Shown in pieces: positions 1 to 9,106 of a stretch of 64,000 bases of DNA. The stretch's first letter is position 1. The number at the start of each line of letters is the position of its first letter. The translations under genes were made by a program, and so were the position numbers. The stretch lies in contig NZ_BAABEX010000030.1 in NCBI RefSeq assembly GCF_039540375.1, positions 149,829 to 213,828 of the forward strand. The letters are read 5' to 3'. The notes below the pieces were generated by a model. That model saw nothing but the letters and a program-made list of their open reading frames with translations. It ran no database searches and had not been told where the DNA came from. Source of the stretch: Acidovorax_G lacteus. GTDB lineage: Bacteria; Pseudomonadota; Gammaproteobacteria; Burkholderiales; Burkholderiaceae_C.

Positions 1-1134
1 TTCCTCCACGATCTGTCCGTACAGCAGGCGGGCGTCCTGCATCACCGCCTGCGCCGTCACACCGTGCACGCGCTCGACCGCATCGCTCACGTGCACGAAC
101 TGGCGGGTTCCGTCGGGCTCACGCACGATCTGATAGAGCACCGTGTGCGGGAGGTTGCGTCCCAGCAAGGTCAGGCGGGTTTCGTTCTCACGCAGGCGCT
201 CCTGCGCATCCTGCAGGCGGTGGTAGGGCTGGCGAATGCCCGCAGTGAAGACCTCCTGGAACAGCAGCGCATACCCCACCACCCGCAGCGCGTGGGCCAG
301 TGGCCCGCCGATGGCCGAGTGGCCGCCCAGCGTCGCCACCGCCAGCTCGCCCGCCATGAAGGCAAACGCCGCTGCCGCCAAACTCGCATTGCGTGTAAGC
401 CCCGGGCCAGAGGCCGCCTGATCGGGGCGGTGAAAGAGCCGCCAGGCCGTCATCCCCAGCAGCAATGCGAGGCCCGATGCCACCACGGTGCGCACGTGCC
501 CCTGCAGACCGGTGCTTAACCATGCCGCCAGCGGCGTCTGGGCCAGTGCAACCACCAGCAGCCCGCAGACCACGCCCAGCACCAGCCACAGACGTCCCCG
601 CCCAGGCAAACGACCGCCGAAAGCCAGCCACCCGAGCGCGAACGCCTCGCCCAGCCGCGCCACCGTGCTCAGCCAAAGCGATGGCTGGGCCACCTCGGCC
701 GGCATATGCACGGGGGTGGAGTGGGCCAGAACACCGTGCAGAAAGTTGCAGATGGCCGCCACGAGGATGCCCACGACCAGCACGTTGGCGCAGCCCTGGT
801 CCTGCTCGTCGAGCACATGCAAGGAGACCGCCACGACGAGCAGGCCCAGCACGACGGCCACCAATTCCAGCAGCGGCTCCAGCCCGTGGGTGCTGCCAGC
901 GGTCGAACCCAGGGCGCGGGTGGCGAGCATCAGCATCGCCACCAGCATGCCCACTCCGAGCAACACACCCAGCGCAGGACTCAGGCCAGAACGGGACGTG
1001 CGCCCTGTGCCGACAGAAGCCCGGCCCTCGTGGCCAGGCGCTGCGGGGGGCGCCACGCCTGCAAGCGTGGGCCCCTCAGGTGTTGCGGGCGGGATGGCGG
1101 CAGCAGACGGAGACGCAGGCACCGGAGACGCCAT
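1..1134 (-). CDS. Membrane-bound sensor protein with MASE3-like and PAS regions (partial, runs off left edge)
   Basis: The reading frame is open from an ATG at 1134 to the left edge, about 378 codons, so the C-terminus is missing. After a Pro/Ala-rich N-terminus there are several hydrophobic segments (for example around residues 55-75, 90-105 and 190-215), ending in a GYALLFQEVF segment followed by RQPYHRLQDAQERL. This resembles the end of a MASE3 sensor region leading into a linker helix. It is followed by a PAS-like stretch (LLGRNLPHTVLYQIV, then FVHVSDAVERVHGV). Proteins of this build usually end in GGDEF, EAL or histidine kinase domains, but the output domain lies outside the window. A G-rich ribosome binding site (GGGGGG) precedes the ATG. 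The MASE3 label comes from motif recall and is moderately certain. Confidence 0.7.
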   Translation of the reverse strand, partial: MASPVPASPSAAAIPPATPEGPTLAGVAPPAAPGHEGRASVGTGRTSRSGLSPALGVLLGVGMLVAMLMLATRALGSTAGSTHGLEPLLELVAVVLGLLVVAVSLHVLDEQDQGCANVLVVGILVAAICNFLHGVLAHSTPVHMPAEVAQPSLWLSTVARLGEAFALGWLAFGGRLPGRGRLWLVLGVVCGLLVVALAQTPLAAWLSTGLQGHVRTVVASGLALLLGMTAWRLFHRPDQAASGPGLTRNASLAAAAFAFMAGELAVATLGGHSAIGGPLAHALRVVGYALLFQEVFTAGIRQPYHRLQDAQERLRENETRLTLLGRNLPHTVLYQIVREPDGTRQFVHVSDAVERVHGVTAQAVMQDARLLYGQIVEE

Positions 1135-1379
1135 GAATCAGCCCCCCAATGCCCGGCACGCCGATACGCTGCCTGCCCGGCAGCGCAAGGCCCCGCAACG
1201 CCGGACGGCTGGGAACAAAGGAACCCGCGTAGTGGGCTGGCAGGCTGGCACGGCGATCACACTCCAGGCGAAAGGGCGAGGTCAGCGCCAGTATGCGACG
1301 CGACGTAACAAGTGTATCGACACACCCGCCCGCCGCGAAGGCTGCCCAAGCGCATCGGCTGGACTTGCCAGCCGGTGTC

Positions 1380-4220
1380 TCAGGTCAGCAACTGCCGCAG
1401 CACGTAGGGCAGGATGCCACCCGCCCGGTAATAGTCGGCCTCTACGGGCGTATCGATACGCAAGACCACCCTCACCGCATCCCGCTGGCCATTGGCGCGG
1501 TGAATGACCAGAAGGGCTTCACTTTGGGGCGTGAGCTGTGGATCGGGCAGCACGTCGATACGCTCGGCCCCCGTGAGCCCCAGCGACTGCCAGGAATCGC
1601 CCGGCCGGAACTGCAGCGGCAACACCCCCATGCCCACGAGGTTGGAGCGGTGGATGCGCTCGAAGCTGCGTGCCACCACAGCGCGAATGCCCAGCAGCTG
1701 GGTGCCCTTGGCCGCCCAGTCGCGGCTGGAGCCGGTGCCGTACTCCTCGCCCGCCAGCACCACCGTGGGTGTGCCCGCCGCCTGGTACTGCATCGCGGCG
1801 TCGAAGATGCTGAGCTTCTGGCCATGCTGCGGACCATCGCCCTGGAACACGGTCAGGCCACCCTCCTCGCGTGAACCGTCGGGCAAGGCTGGCAGCATCA
1901 GGTTTTTGATGCGCACATTGGCAAAGGTGCCGCGCATCATCACCTCGTGGTGGCCTCGGCGTGCACCGTAGCTGTTGAAGTCAAGCCGGCCCACACCATG
2001 CTCCATCAGCCAGCGCCCAGCGGGTGAATGCTCCTTGATCGAGCCCGCAGGCGAAATGTGGTCGGTGGTGATCGAATCCCCGAACAGCGCCATGATGCGT
2101 GCGCCCTCCACGGCCACCGGCGAATGTGCCTCACCCGTCGCGGCTGCAGCATTCGAACCAAAACCCGTGCTCGTGCTTTTCAAGGCTGAATCTTTAGCTA
2201 TATTTTCAATAGCAAAATCAGCAAAGAAAGGCGGCTCGGCAATGTACGTGCTGCGGGGCCAGGTGTAGGCCGTGCCCTCCACGCCGCGCACGTTCTGCCA
2301 CAGCGCACCCGGGTCGGTGCGCACGCGGTCGTAGTTTTCGCGGAAGACCTTGCCATTCATGGCTTGGGCCATGAGCGCGTGGATCTCGTCGCTGGAAGGC
2401 CAAATATCGCCCAGGTACACGTCGCGGCCGCCCTTGCCCTGGCCCACCGGCTCGGTCATCAGGTCCTTGAGTACCGTGCCCGCCAGCGCGTATGCCACCA
2501 CCAGCGGGGGGCTGGCCAGAAAGTTGGCCCGGAGGTTGGGGTGGATGCGCGCCTCAAAATTGCGGTTGCCCGACAGCACGGCCGCGCAGACCAGATCGTT
2601 GTCCAGAATGACCTCATTGAGCTGCGGTGCCAGGTCACCCGCGTTGCCAATGCAGGTCGTGCACCCGTAGCCCACGAGCGCGAAGCCCAGCTTCTCCAGA
2701 TACGGCAGCAGGCCTGTCTTTTGCAGGTAATCGGTGACCACGCGCGAGCCCGGGGCCAGCGACGTCTTGATGTGCGGCTTGACGCGCAGCCCAGCCTCCA
2801 CCGCCTTCTTGGCCAGCAGGCCGGCGGCCAGCAATACGCCGGGGTTGGACGTGTTGGTGCAACTCGTAATGGCTGCAATCAACACGTCGCCATGGCCCAC
2901 CGTCACGCCGGCCAGCGGTTTGGGCAGCGGGCCAGCGCCGGGCCGCCCCAACGGGTAGCGCGTGTGCAGCACGTCGGCAGGCCGGTTGAAGCCATTGTCG
3001 GCCGCGGGCCGGCTGAACAGATCGGAGAACTGACGCGCCACCTGGCCGATCTCGATGCGGTCCTGCGGCCGCTTGGGGCCGGCCAGGCTGGGCGTCACGG
3101 CCCCCAGGTCGAGGGTGACGACCTGCGAATAATCCACCTCGCCCGCCAACGGCACGCCAAACAGACCCTGGGCGCGGAAGTACGCCTCGAAGGCCTCGAC
3201 CTCGGCCTTGGTCCGGCCCGTGCCACGGAAGTATTCGATGGTTTTCTCGTCCACCGGGAAGAAGCCCATCGTGGCCCCGTATTCGGGTGCCATGTTGGCA
3301 ATGGTGGCGCGGTCGGGCAGCGCCAGCGTGCGCGTGCCTTCGCCGAAAAACTCCACAAACTTACCGACCACCTTGTGCTGGCGCAGGATCTCGGTCACGG
3401 TGAGTACCAGATCGGTGGCGGTCACGCCCTCGCGCAGCCGACCCTTGAGCTCAAAGCCCACCACATCGGGCGTCAGAAAGTACACCGGCTGGCCCAGCAT
3501 GGCCGCTTCGGCCTCGATACCGCCCACGCCCCAGCCCACCACGCCGATACCGTTGATCATGGTGGTATGGCTGTCGGTGCCCACCAGCGTGTCGGGGTAC
3601 ACCACGCCATCAGGCCGACGGTGCACGCCGCGCGCCAGGTACTCCAGATTGACCTGGTGCACGATGCCAAAGCCCGGCGGCACCACACGGAAGGTGTCAA
3701 ACGCCTGCATGCCCCATTTCATGAACTCGTAGCGCTCGCGGTTGCGCTGGAATTCGAGTTTCATGTTCAAGTCAATCGCGTTTTTCTTGCCGTAGTGGTC
3801 CACCATGATCGAGTGGTCCACCACCAGATCCACCGGCACCAGCGGCTCGATCTTGCGCGGATCGCGTCCCAGGCGCGCCGCCACGCTGCGCATGGCCGCC
3901 AAATCGGCCAGCAGGGGCACTCCAGTGAAGTCCTGCAGAACCACACGCGACACGACGAACGGAATCTCGTCCCGCCGCTCGCCCTGTGGCTGCCACTGCG
4001 CCAGTTGGGCCACGTGCGTGGGGGTGATCTTGCGCCCATCGCAATTGCGCAGCACCGACTCCAGCACCAATCGCAGCGAGACAGGCAGTCGCGATACGCC
4101 CGGATATTCAACGGCGAGCGCTGGAAGCGAATAAAACCGACCAGACTTGCCCGATGCGATTTCAAGCGTCTGTACCGTATGGGCAAACGGATGGGTGGAC
4201 GCTGGGGTCGTGACGGCCAT
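1380..4220 (-). CDS. acnA: Aconitate hydratase AcnA
   Basis: This cytoplasmic [4Fe-4S] enzyme interconverts citrate and isocitrate in the TCA cycle. The 946-residue product shows the cluster motifs SCTNTSNP (about residue 453) and YGCTTCIGNAG (about residue 520), the substrate-loop signature GTDSHTTMING, and the swivel-domain motifs GDSITTDHISPAG and YGTGSSRDWAAKG. The frame extends upstream to 4424, but the ATG at 4220 has a GGAGAG ribosome binding site and begins a normal AcnA N-terminus. The protein is longer than the roughly 890-residue E. coli AcnA. Part of the extra length, about residues 669-684 between the catalytic core and the swivel domain, is encoded by a copy of a dispersed palindromic repeat. 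Confidence 0.97.
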   Translation of the reverse strand: MAVTTPASTHPFAHTVQTLEIASGKSGRFYSLPALAVEYPGVSRLPVSLRLVLESVLRNCDGRKITPTHVAQLAQWQPQGERRDEIPFVVSRVVLQDFTGVPLLADLAAMRSVAARLGRDPRKIEPLVPVDLVVDHSIMVDHYGKKNAIDLNMKLEFQRNRERYEFMKWGMQAFDTFRVVPPGFGIVHQVNLEYLARGVHRRPDGVVYPDTLVGTDSHTTMINGIGVVGWGVGGIEAEAAMLGQPVYFLTPDVVGFELKGRLREGVTATDLVLTVTEILRQHKVVGKFVEFFGEGTRTLALPDRATIANMAPEYGATMGFFPVDEKTIEYFRGTGRTKAEVEAFEAYFRAQGLFGVPLAGEVDYSQVVTLDLGAVTPSLAGPKRPQDRIEIGQVARQFSDLFSRPAADNGFNRPADVLHTRYPLGRPGAGPLPKPLAGVTVGHGDVLIAAITSCTNTSNPGVLLAAGLLAKKAVEAGLRVKPHIKTSLAPGSRVVTDYLQKTGLLPYLEKLGFALVGYGCTTCIGNAGDLAPQLNEVILDNDLVCAAVLSGNRNFEARIHPNLRANFLASPPLVVAYALAGTVLKDLMTEPVGQGKGGRDVYLGDIWPSSDEIHALMAQAMNGKVFRENYDRVRTDPGALWQNVRGVEGTAYTWPRSTYIAEPPFFADFAIENIAKDSALKSTSTGFGSNAAAATGEAHSPVAVEGARIMALFGDSITTDHISPAGSIKEHSPAGRWLMEHGVGRLDFNSYGARRGHHEVMMRGTFANVRIKNLMLPALPDGSREEGGLTVFQGDGPQHGQKLSIFDAAMQYQAAGTPTVVLAGEEYGTGSSRDWAAKGTQLLGIRAVVARSFERIHRSNLVGMGVLPLQFRPGDSWQSLGLTGAERIDVLPDPQLTPQSEALLVIHRANGQRDAVRVVLRIDTPVEADYYRAGGILPYVLRQLLT
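2167..2214 (-). repeat. Dispersed double-hairpin repeat, copy 1 (inside acnA)
   Basis: Read on the minus strand it begins TGCTATTGAAAATATAGCT and ends AAAGCACGAGCA. The first half is a hairpin-like TGCTAT/ATAGC pair. The second carries the AAGCACGAGC arm shared with the other copies. It is in frame within acnA and adds no stop codon, encoding roughly AIENIAKDSALKSTST. Confidence 0.8.
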
Positions 4221-4825
4221 GCGAATCTCTCCTCGGGGCGACGGCAATGCCCAACATTCTGTCAGCGCATCGGGCCCTGGTGGGGGTAGGGTTTTGTCAA
4301 CTTCGCCCCCTGTAAATCCTGGCCTTTGAGGTGGCCCGGCAGGACATTCTCCGCGGCGCGTTGCCCGACTCAACGCCATGCCGGGGGCGCGCACCAGGAC
4401 ATCAACGCCCCGAACTCCGCCCACTCACCCTATGCAGAGGCTCCGAGCAGTTCCCTCGCACTCGTGAAAACTCCATTCAAAGGGCCAGCCCCTGGCAGTA
4501 ACAGAGAGTAAACAGGCCTCAAGCGGACGCAAGCCCTCGATATTGGGAAACCACCGCGCTTCCGCAAAAGACTACCCCAGGCAGGCGTTTGGCTGGGTGC
4601 AATCGCGGCACAGGCCTCCACGACAGCCCTGTGTGGCGCGACGCCCAGGCATCAGCGTAAAGGGCTCGGGTGATCGCATACGCCTCGAATCTCCTTGAAC
4701 TGAACTACCGATCGCGGAATCTTGCATGAAAAAGGCCCGCATAGCGGGCCTTTGGGAACCACGCGGCCAAAGCCCGTAGCCTGTATCCGAAACCTGAACA
4801 CCAGCGGCGACAACACCGCCCAGGC
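4221..4825. other. Intergenic region between acnA and the H-NS-like gene
   Basis: About 600 bases with no convincing gene; the short frames here lack family features or plausible starts. It should hold the acnA promoter near 4221-4400 and holds the terminator of the H-NS-like gene at 4728-4753. Nothing else recognised. Confidence 0.6.
4728..4753 (-). terminator. Rho-independent terminator of the H-NS-like gene
   Basis: A perfect 10-bp stem (AAAGGCCCGC paired with GCGGGCCTTT, loop of three) is followed on the minus strand by a T run. It lies about 75 nt after the stop codon of the H-NS-like gene. Confidence 0.8.
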
Positions 4826-5113
4826 TCAGATGGCGAACTTCTCGCGATTCTCGTTCTGAATCCACTTTGGGGCTTTGCCGCGGCCCGTCCAGGTTTCGCC
4901 GGTTGCGGGGTTGCGATATTTCGGGGCCACCTTGCTGCCCGCGCTGGCACTGCGCGCACGCGATGGCGGAAAAACATCCTCTGCCTTCAGACCATACTCC
5001 TCAATCAGAGCACGGACCTTGGCCACAGCGTCCGACAGTTCGCGGCGGCGTGCGTCGGCGATCTGCTGCTCCAGAAGTTCGCGCTGCTTCAACAGTTCTT
5101 TATAGCTGATCAT
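4826..5113 (-). CDS. H-NS-family nucleoid-associated protein
   Basis: A 95-residue DNA-binding protein of the H-NS/BpH3 type. The N-terminal half (about residues 1-45) is a charged helical oligomerisation region (KELLKQRELLEQQIADARR). After a basic Ser/Ala-rich linker comes the C-terminal DNA-binding motif YRNPATGETWTGRGKAPKWI, in which TWTGRGKAP is the family's AT-hook-like minor-groove loop. It is a monocistronic gene with its own terminator. By family it is expected to bind curved AT-rich DNA and silence acquired genes. Paralogues are common in this group, so no specific name is given. Confidence 0.93.
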   Translation of the reverse strand: MISYKELLKQRELLEQQIADARRRELSDAVAKVRALIEEYGLKAEDVFPPSRARSASAGSKVAPKYRNPATGETWTGRGKAPKWIQNENREKFAI

Positions 5114-5280
5114 GATGCGTTAGATTGCGTAGGGTTGGCTGGAACTCACATTATAGGGTCCGCACGATTATCCCGTCTTCCGAATCCATATTGACATCCG
5201 GCTGCGATTATTGGCCCATATCAGCACCAGACGTCGAAGCATTCATCACTGCCAAGTTCGGGCCATCGCCGCATGCCATG

Positions 5281-6570
5281 TCAGCCTTCGGGCCGGGCGC
5301 GCACCTGGTCGATTCGTTTGCCTTCAAGCCGCAAGACCTCAAATATCCAGCCCGCGCAATTAATCGCTTCACCCTGAGATGGCAAATGCCCTGACTCCGC
5401 CATGAGTAGACCGGCCAGGGTGTTGTACAGACCGCGGTCTTCCCCGGGCAATTCACGAATATCGAGACGCGCGCGCAGTTCCGCCACCGGCATCAGACCA
5501 TCCAGCAGCCAACTGCCATCGGCCGACGGCGTGGCCCAGGCGTCGGTCGCCGCACCGGGTTGCAATTCTCCGGTGATGGCTTCCAGCAAATCGCGCGGTG
5601 TCATGATGCCCTGCAGCACACCGTATTCGTCCACCACGAACACCATGCGTCCCGAACGCGCCCGGAACTGGCCCAGCAGCTCCAGACCACTCAGGGTTTC
5701 AGGCACATAGATGGCCGGCTGCACATGGGCCTCTAACACGGCATCGCCCTGTTCACGCAATTCGAGCAACCGGGCCACGCTGACAATGCCCACCACATCG
5801 TCAAGCGAGCCCCGGCACACCGGATACCAAGAGTGCGCACCGTGACCGCCCCCCTCGCCCGCCAGACGCAGAGCGTCGGCCACCCGCAAGCTGGCGTCGA
5901 GCCATTGCACGTCGGCACGCGGCACCATCAGCGAGATCAGCGGACGATCGTCCAGATGGAACACATTGCGCACCATCTGGTGCTCGTGGTGTTCAATCAC
6001 ACCCGCATCGCGACCTTCCTCGAGGCTGGCCACGATTTCCTCTTCGGTCACGGCCCGGTCGGCGCCGTCACCGACGCGCAACACGGTCAGCACGCCCTGG
6101 GTGGACAGTGACAGCAGGCGCACGAACGGCCCCGCCACGCGGGCGACCCAAGCCATGGGCAGCGCCATGAGCCGTGAGACGGCTTCGGGATACAACTGGC
6201 CGATGCGCTTGGGCACGAGTTCGCCGAACACGATGGTCACGTAGGTGATGACCGTGACCACAAGCGCAGTGGCGGTGATATCAGCGGCCTTTTCGGGCAG
6301 GCCCAGCCCTTCCAGCCATGCCCCCAGCCCCGCGCTGAACGCCGCCTCCCCCAGGATGCCGTTGAGCATGCCGATCGAGGTGATGCCCACCTGTACCGAC
6401 GAGAGAAACTGCGTGGGCCTCTCCAGCAGATCCAGCGCCGCCTTGGCACCACGGTCCCCGCCTTCGGCCAAGGCCAGCAAGCGCGACTTGCGGCTGGAGG
6501 CCAGCGCCATTTCCGACATGGCGAACACGCCGTTGAGCAAGGTCAGCAGCGCAATCAGCAGAAAATCCAT
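5281..6570 (-). CDS. CorC/HlyC-type membrane protein with DUF21 (CNNM) and CBS domains
   Basis: A 429-residue integral membrane protein of the hemolysin C/CorC family, linked by family to Mg2+ or Co2+ homeostasis. The N-terminal DUF21 domain (about residues 1-190) begins MDFLLIALLTLLNGVFAMSEMAL and holds several membrane helices and the GELVPKRIG motif. A CBS pair follows (about 205-330; VFVVDEYGVLQGIMTPRDLLEAI is the second CBS). A C-terminal CorC_HlyC domain ends the protein (GLYNTLAGLLM, AGWIFEV). The ATG at 6570 is chosen because the transmembrane segment begins there; an upstream in-frame start at 6600 would add ten residues and overlap the divergent apaH. The ribosome binding site is weak. 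Confidence 0.9.
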   Translation of the reverse strand: MDFLLIALLTLLNGVFAMSEMALASSRKSRLLALAEGGDRGAKAALDLLERPTQFLSSVQVGITSIGMLNGILGEAAFSAGLGAWLEGLGLPEKAADITATALVVTVITYVTIVFGELVPKRIGQLYPEAVSRLMALPMAWVARVAGPFVRLLSLSTQGVLTVLRVGDGADRAVTEEEIVASLEEGRDAGVIEHHEHQMVRNVFHLDDRPLISLMVPRADVQWLDASLRVADALRLAGEGGGHGAHSWYPVCRGSLDDVVGIVSVARLLELREQGDAVLEAHVQPAIYVPETLSGLELLGQFRARSGRMVFVVDEYGVLQGIMTPRDLLEAITGELQPGAATDAWATPSADGSWLLDGLMPVAELRARLDIRELPGEDRGLYNTLAGLLMAESGHLPSQGEAINCAGWIFEVLRLEGKRIDQVRARPEG

Positions 6571-6593
6571 GGATTCATCATGTGAAAGGAAGC

Positions 6594-7439
6594 ATGGCAC
6601 TGTACTGCATCGGAGATCTTCAGGGCTGCGACAGCGCCCTGGAGCGGCTACTGGCCGATATGGGGTTCAGCCCGAGCCGCGACACGGTATATCTGCTCGG
6701 CGACCTGGTCAACCGCGGCCCTGGTTCGCTGGAGGTTCTGCGCCGCTGTCTGCGCTACGAAGGAGCGCTGCGGCCCGTGCTGGGCAACCACGACCTGCAC
6801 CTGCTGGCCGCTGCGCACGGGGCCCGCAAACCCACACGCCGCGACACCCTGGCCAGCGTGCTGGAGGCCCCTGACCGCGACGTGCTGCTGGACTGGCTGC
6901 GCCACCAACCCCTGCTGCGCCTACACATGCATGGCGAGCAGCGACTGGTACTGGCCCACGCGGGGCTCTGGCCAGGCTGGACGCCCGAACAAGCCCACGC
7001 ACTGGCCGAGGAGGTTCATACCGTGCTGCGCGGGCCGCAGCTGCCGGGCTTTTTGCAGCAAATGTACGGCAATGCGCCAGCGCGCTGGGACGAAGGCCTG
7101 GATTGCCCCGACCGCTGGCGCTTCGTGGTCAACGCCTTCACGCGCATGCGCTTTTGTGCGGCCGACGGTGCGCTGGATTTTGAGAGTTCCGAGAGTGCAG
7201 CCGACGCGCCTGCCGGGCTCATGCCCTGGTTCAGCGTGCCAGGCCGTGCCGCCGCAGGCACGCTGGTCGCTTTCGGTCACTGGTCGACGCTCGGATGGCT
7301 CAGCCGCCCCGACCTGCTCGGGCTGGACACCGGCTGCGTCTGGGGGGGCTGCCTGACCGCCGTGCGTTTTGGAGCCACGCTGGACGAGCGCGAGCGCCTG
7401 CAGGTGCGCTGCGAGCAGGCGCAAGACCCGCACGCCTGA
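6594..7439 (+). CDS. apaH: Symmetrical bis(5'-nucleosyl)-tetraphosphatase (Ap4A hydrolase)
   Basis: ApaH cleaves Ap4A symmetrically to two ADP in the cytoplasm, controlling alarmone levels and removing Np4 caps from RNA. The 281-residue product is a PPP-family metallophosphatase with the ordered metal motifs CIGDLQGC (GDxxG), LLGDLVNRGP (GDxVxRG) and VLGNHDLHLL (GNHE/D), then AHAGLWPGW and the C-terminal GHWSTLGWL. The start at 6594 is preferred over 6582 because AAAGGA sits at the right distance. It is divergent from the CorC-type gene, the two starts being 23 nt apart. Confidence 0.96.
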   Translation: MALYCIGDLQGCDSALERLLADMGFSPSRDTVYLLGDLVNRGPGSLEVLRRCLRYEGALRPVLGNHDLHLLAAAHGARKPTRRDTLASVLEAPDRDVLLDWLRHQPLLRLHMHGEQRLVLAHAGLWPGWTPEQAHALAEEVHTVLRGPQLPGFLQQMYGNAPARWDEGLDCPDRWRFVVNAFTRMRFCAADGALDFESSESAADAPAGLMPWFSVPGRAAAGTLVAFGHWSTLGWLSRPDLLGLDTGCVWGGCLTAVRFGATLDERERLQVRCEQAQDPHA

Positions 7440-7450
7440 GCGCAGATGGA

Positions 7451-8911
7451 TCAACCGGCAGTGGTCGGGGGCGTCGGCGACTTGAACAGCGCCGCCACCT
7501 TGCGCCGCGGCTTGATGTTGGCCGATACGGCGCTGCGCGCGGCCGTGCGCACCGACGGCTCCCACGCAGGCGGGGTCTCGGTATTGCCGGGCTCGTAAGG
7601 CCGCTCGAAGAACGGATCGCGAGACACCGGGGCCGACCGGCCATAGCGCGACTCACGGGGCTCTCGGGTCTCGCGACCCTCGCGGCGCTCCGAAGAACGC
7701 TCACGCGGGGCCTCATCCCCCTCGCGCCAGGCGCGGCGGCCGTCGTTGATGCGGCCTCGCGGGCGGTCTTCGTCCCACTCCACCGCTTCGAGGTCGATCT
7801 TCTTCTTGATGAGCTTCTCGATGTCGGCCACCAGACGCGCGTCCGACGACGACACCAACGTGACCGCGATGCCCGACGCGCCCGCACGGCCCGTACGGCC
7901 GATGCGGTGCACATAGTCCTCGGCGTTGAAGGGCACGTCGAAGTTGAACACCGCCGGCACGTCCTTGATGTCCAGGCCACGTGCTGCCACGTCGGTACAC
8001 ACCAGCAGATCCACCTCGCCGCGCTTGAAGGCGTCCAGGGCCTTCAGGCGCTCGTCCTGGCTCTTGTCGCCGTGCAGGGCGGCTGTCTTGAGCCCTTCGC
8101 GCTCCAGGCTGCGCGCCAGGCGCGCACAACCGAGCTTGCTGTTGACGAAGATGAAGGCCTGCTTGACGCCACGCGTGCGCAGGATCTGGTGGATGGCGCG
8201 GCGCTTGTCGTCGTCCGACACGCTGAAAAAACGCTGCTCGACGGTCGAGGCGGTTTCGTTCGGCCGTGCGACTTCGATGGTGATCGGGTCTTGCAGGTAG
8301 CTGCTGGCCAGGCGCTTGATCTCGGGCGAGAACGTGGCACTGAACAGCAGTGTGGTGCGCTGCTTGGGCAGATAGCTCAGGATGCGCTGCAGGTCGGGCA
8401 GAAAGCCGATATCGAGCATGCGGTCGGCTTCGTCGAGCACCACGTACTCGACCTGGTTGAGCACCGCGTTCTTGGCCTCGATGTGATCGAGCAGGCGGCC
8501 CGGCGTAGCCACCAGCACTTCGACGCCCTTTTTCAGCTCAAGCGTTTGCGGCTTCATGTCCATGCCGCCAAACACCACGGTGCTGCGCAGCTTGGTGTGC
8601 TTGGCGTACAGCGCGATCTGCTGGGCCACCTGGTCGGCCAGTTCGCGCGTGGGCAGCAGCACCAGCGCACGCACCGGATGGCGCGCTGGCGAGGTCGAGC
8701 TGTTTTCGTGTTTGAGCAGGCGCTGCAGCAGCGGCAGCGAGAACGCCGCCGTTTTGCCGGTGCCCGTCTGGGCTGCGCCCATCACGTCGCGCCCGGTCAG
8801 CACCACGGGGATCGCCTGCGCCTGGATCGGCGTCATGGACTCGTAGCCCATTTCTGCGACGGCGCGTGCCAGCGGTTCTGCCAGCGATAGATTGGAGAAG
8901 GAGCTTGTCAT
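7451..8911 (-). CDS. rhlE: DEAD-box ATP-dependent RNA helicase RhlE
   Basis: A 486-residue RNA-unwinding ATPase involved in ribosome assembly and RNA decay. Motifs in order are F-x-x-x-L-x-x-P with Q motif (YESMTPIQAQAIP), Walker A AQTGTGKT, PTRELA, TPGRLLD, DEAD, SAT, ARGLDI and HRIGRTGRAG. The C-terminal tail after about residue 380 is long, Arg/Glu-rich and low complexity, as in RhlE-type helicases. The frame is open upstream to 9040, but homology begins at the ATG at 8911 (MTSSFSNLSL), which follows a GAGG-type ribosome binding site. It converges with apaH, leaving 11 nt between stops. Confidence 0.95.
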   Translation of the reverse strand: MTSSFSNLSLAEPLARAVAEMGYESMTPIQAQAIPVVLTGRDVMGAAQTGTGKTAAFSLPLLQRLLKHENSSTSPARHPVRALVLLPTRELADQVAQQIALYAKHTKLRSTVVFGGMDMKPQTLELKKGVEVLVATPGRLLDHIEAKNAVLNQVEYVVLDEADRMLDIGFLPDLQRILSYLPKQRTTLLFSATFSPEIKRLASSYLQDPITIEVARPNETASTVEQRFFSVSDDDKRRAIHQILRTRGVKQAFIFVNSKLGCARLARSLEREGLKTAALHGDKSQDERLKALDAFKRGEVDLLVCTDVAARGLDIKDVPAVFNFDVPFNAEDYVHRIGRTGRAGASGIAVTLVSSSDARLVADIEKLIKKKIDLEAVEWDEDRPRGRINDGRRAWREGDEAPRERSSERREGRETREPRESRYGRSAPVSRDPFFERPYEPGNTETPPAWEPSVRTAARSAVSANIKPRRKVAALFKSPTPPTTAG

Positions 8912-8998
8912 CTGAGCCTCAGATTGTCGCACTCCGGGCCGCCAGCGGGTCAAACGGCCGGTTTCGGGCGCATCACCCGGGCAGCGCCTGCACACGAT

Positions 8999-9048
8999 TG
9001 CTATATTTTTAATAGCAACCCAGTCACACAAATCAAGCACAAGCCGCC
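8999..9048 (+). repeat. Dispersed double-hairpin repeat, copy 2 (intergenic)
   Basis: TGCTATATTTTTAATAGC forms the first hairpin. It is followed by a degenerate second arm and AATCAAGCACAAGCCGCC, which matches the right end of the other copies. It lies between the divergent rhlE and pcp genes. Confidence 0.75.
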
Positions 9049-9106
9049 ATTTTGCACAAGGCCCTCGGAGCGTTCGCGGGCGGCGGTCTCAGGCTACCAT
9101 CGACGC

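Noticed and set aside
1309..1323. AAGTGTATCGACAC resembling the GntR operator
   Set aside because: It matches only the outer bases, is not a true palindrome, and no purine gene is adjacent.
1356..1374. Hairpin CGGCTGG/CCAGCCG just after acnA as a terminator
   Set aside because: No T tract follows on the acnA strand; the stem is short.
465..1507. Two overlapping plus-strand frames of 223 and 339 codons
   Set aside because: They oppose the MASE3-type sensor frame, are Pro/Arg/Ser-rich, and one runs into the end of acnA.
2364..4289. A 641-codon open frame on the plus strand opposite acnA
   Set aside because: It is antisense to a fully conserved aconitase gene, His/Arg/Gln-rich without family features, and explained by the codon bias of the real gene in GC-rich DNA.
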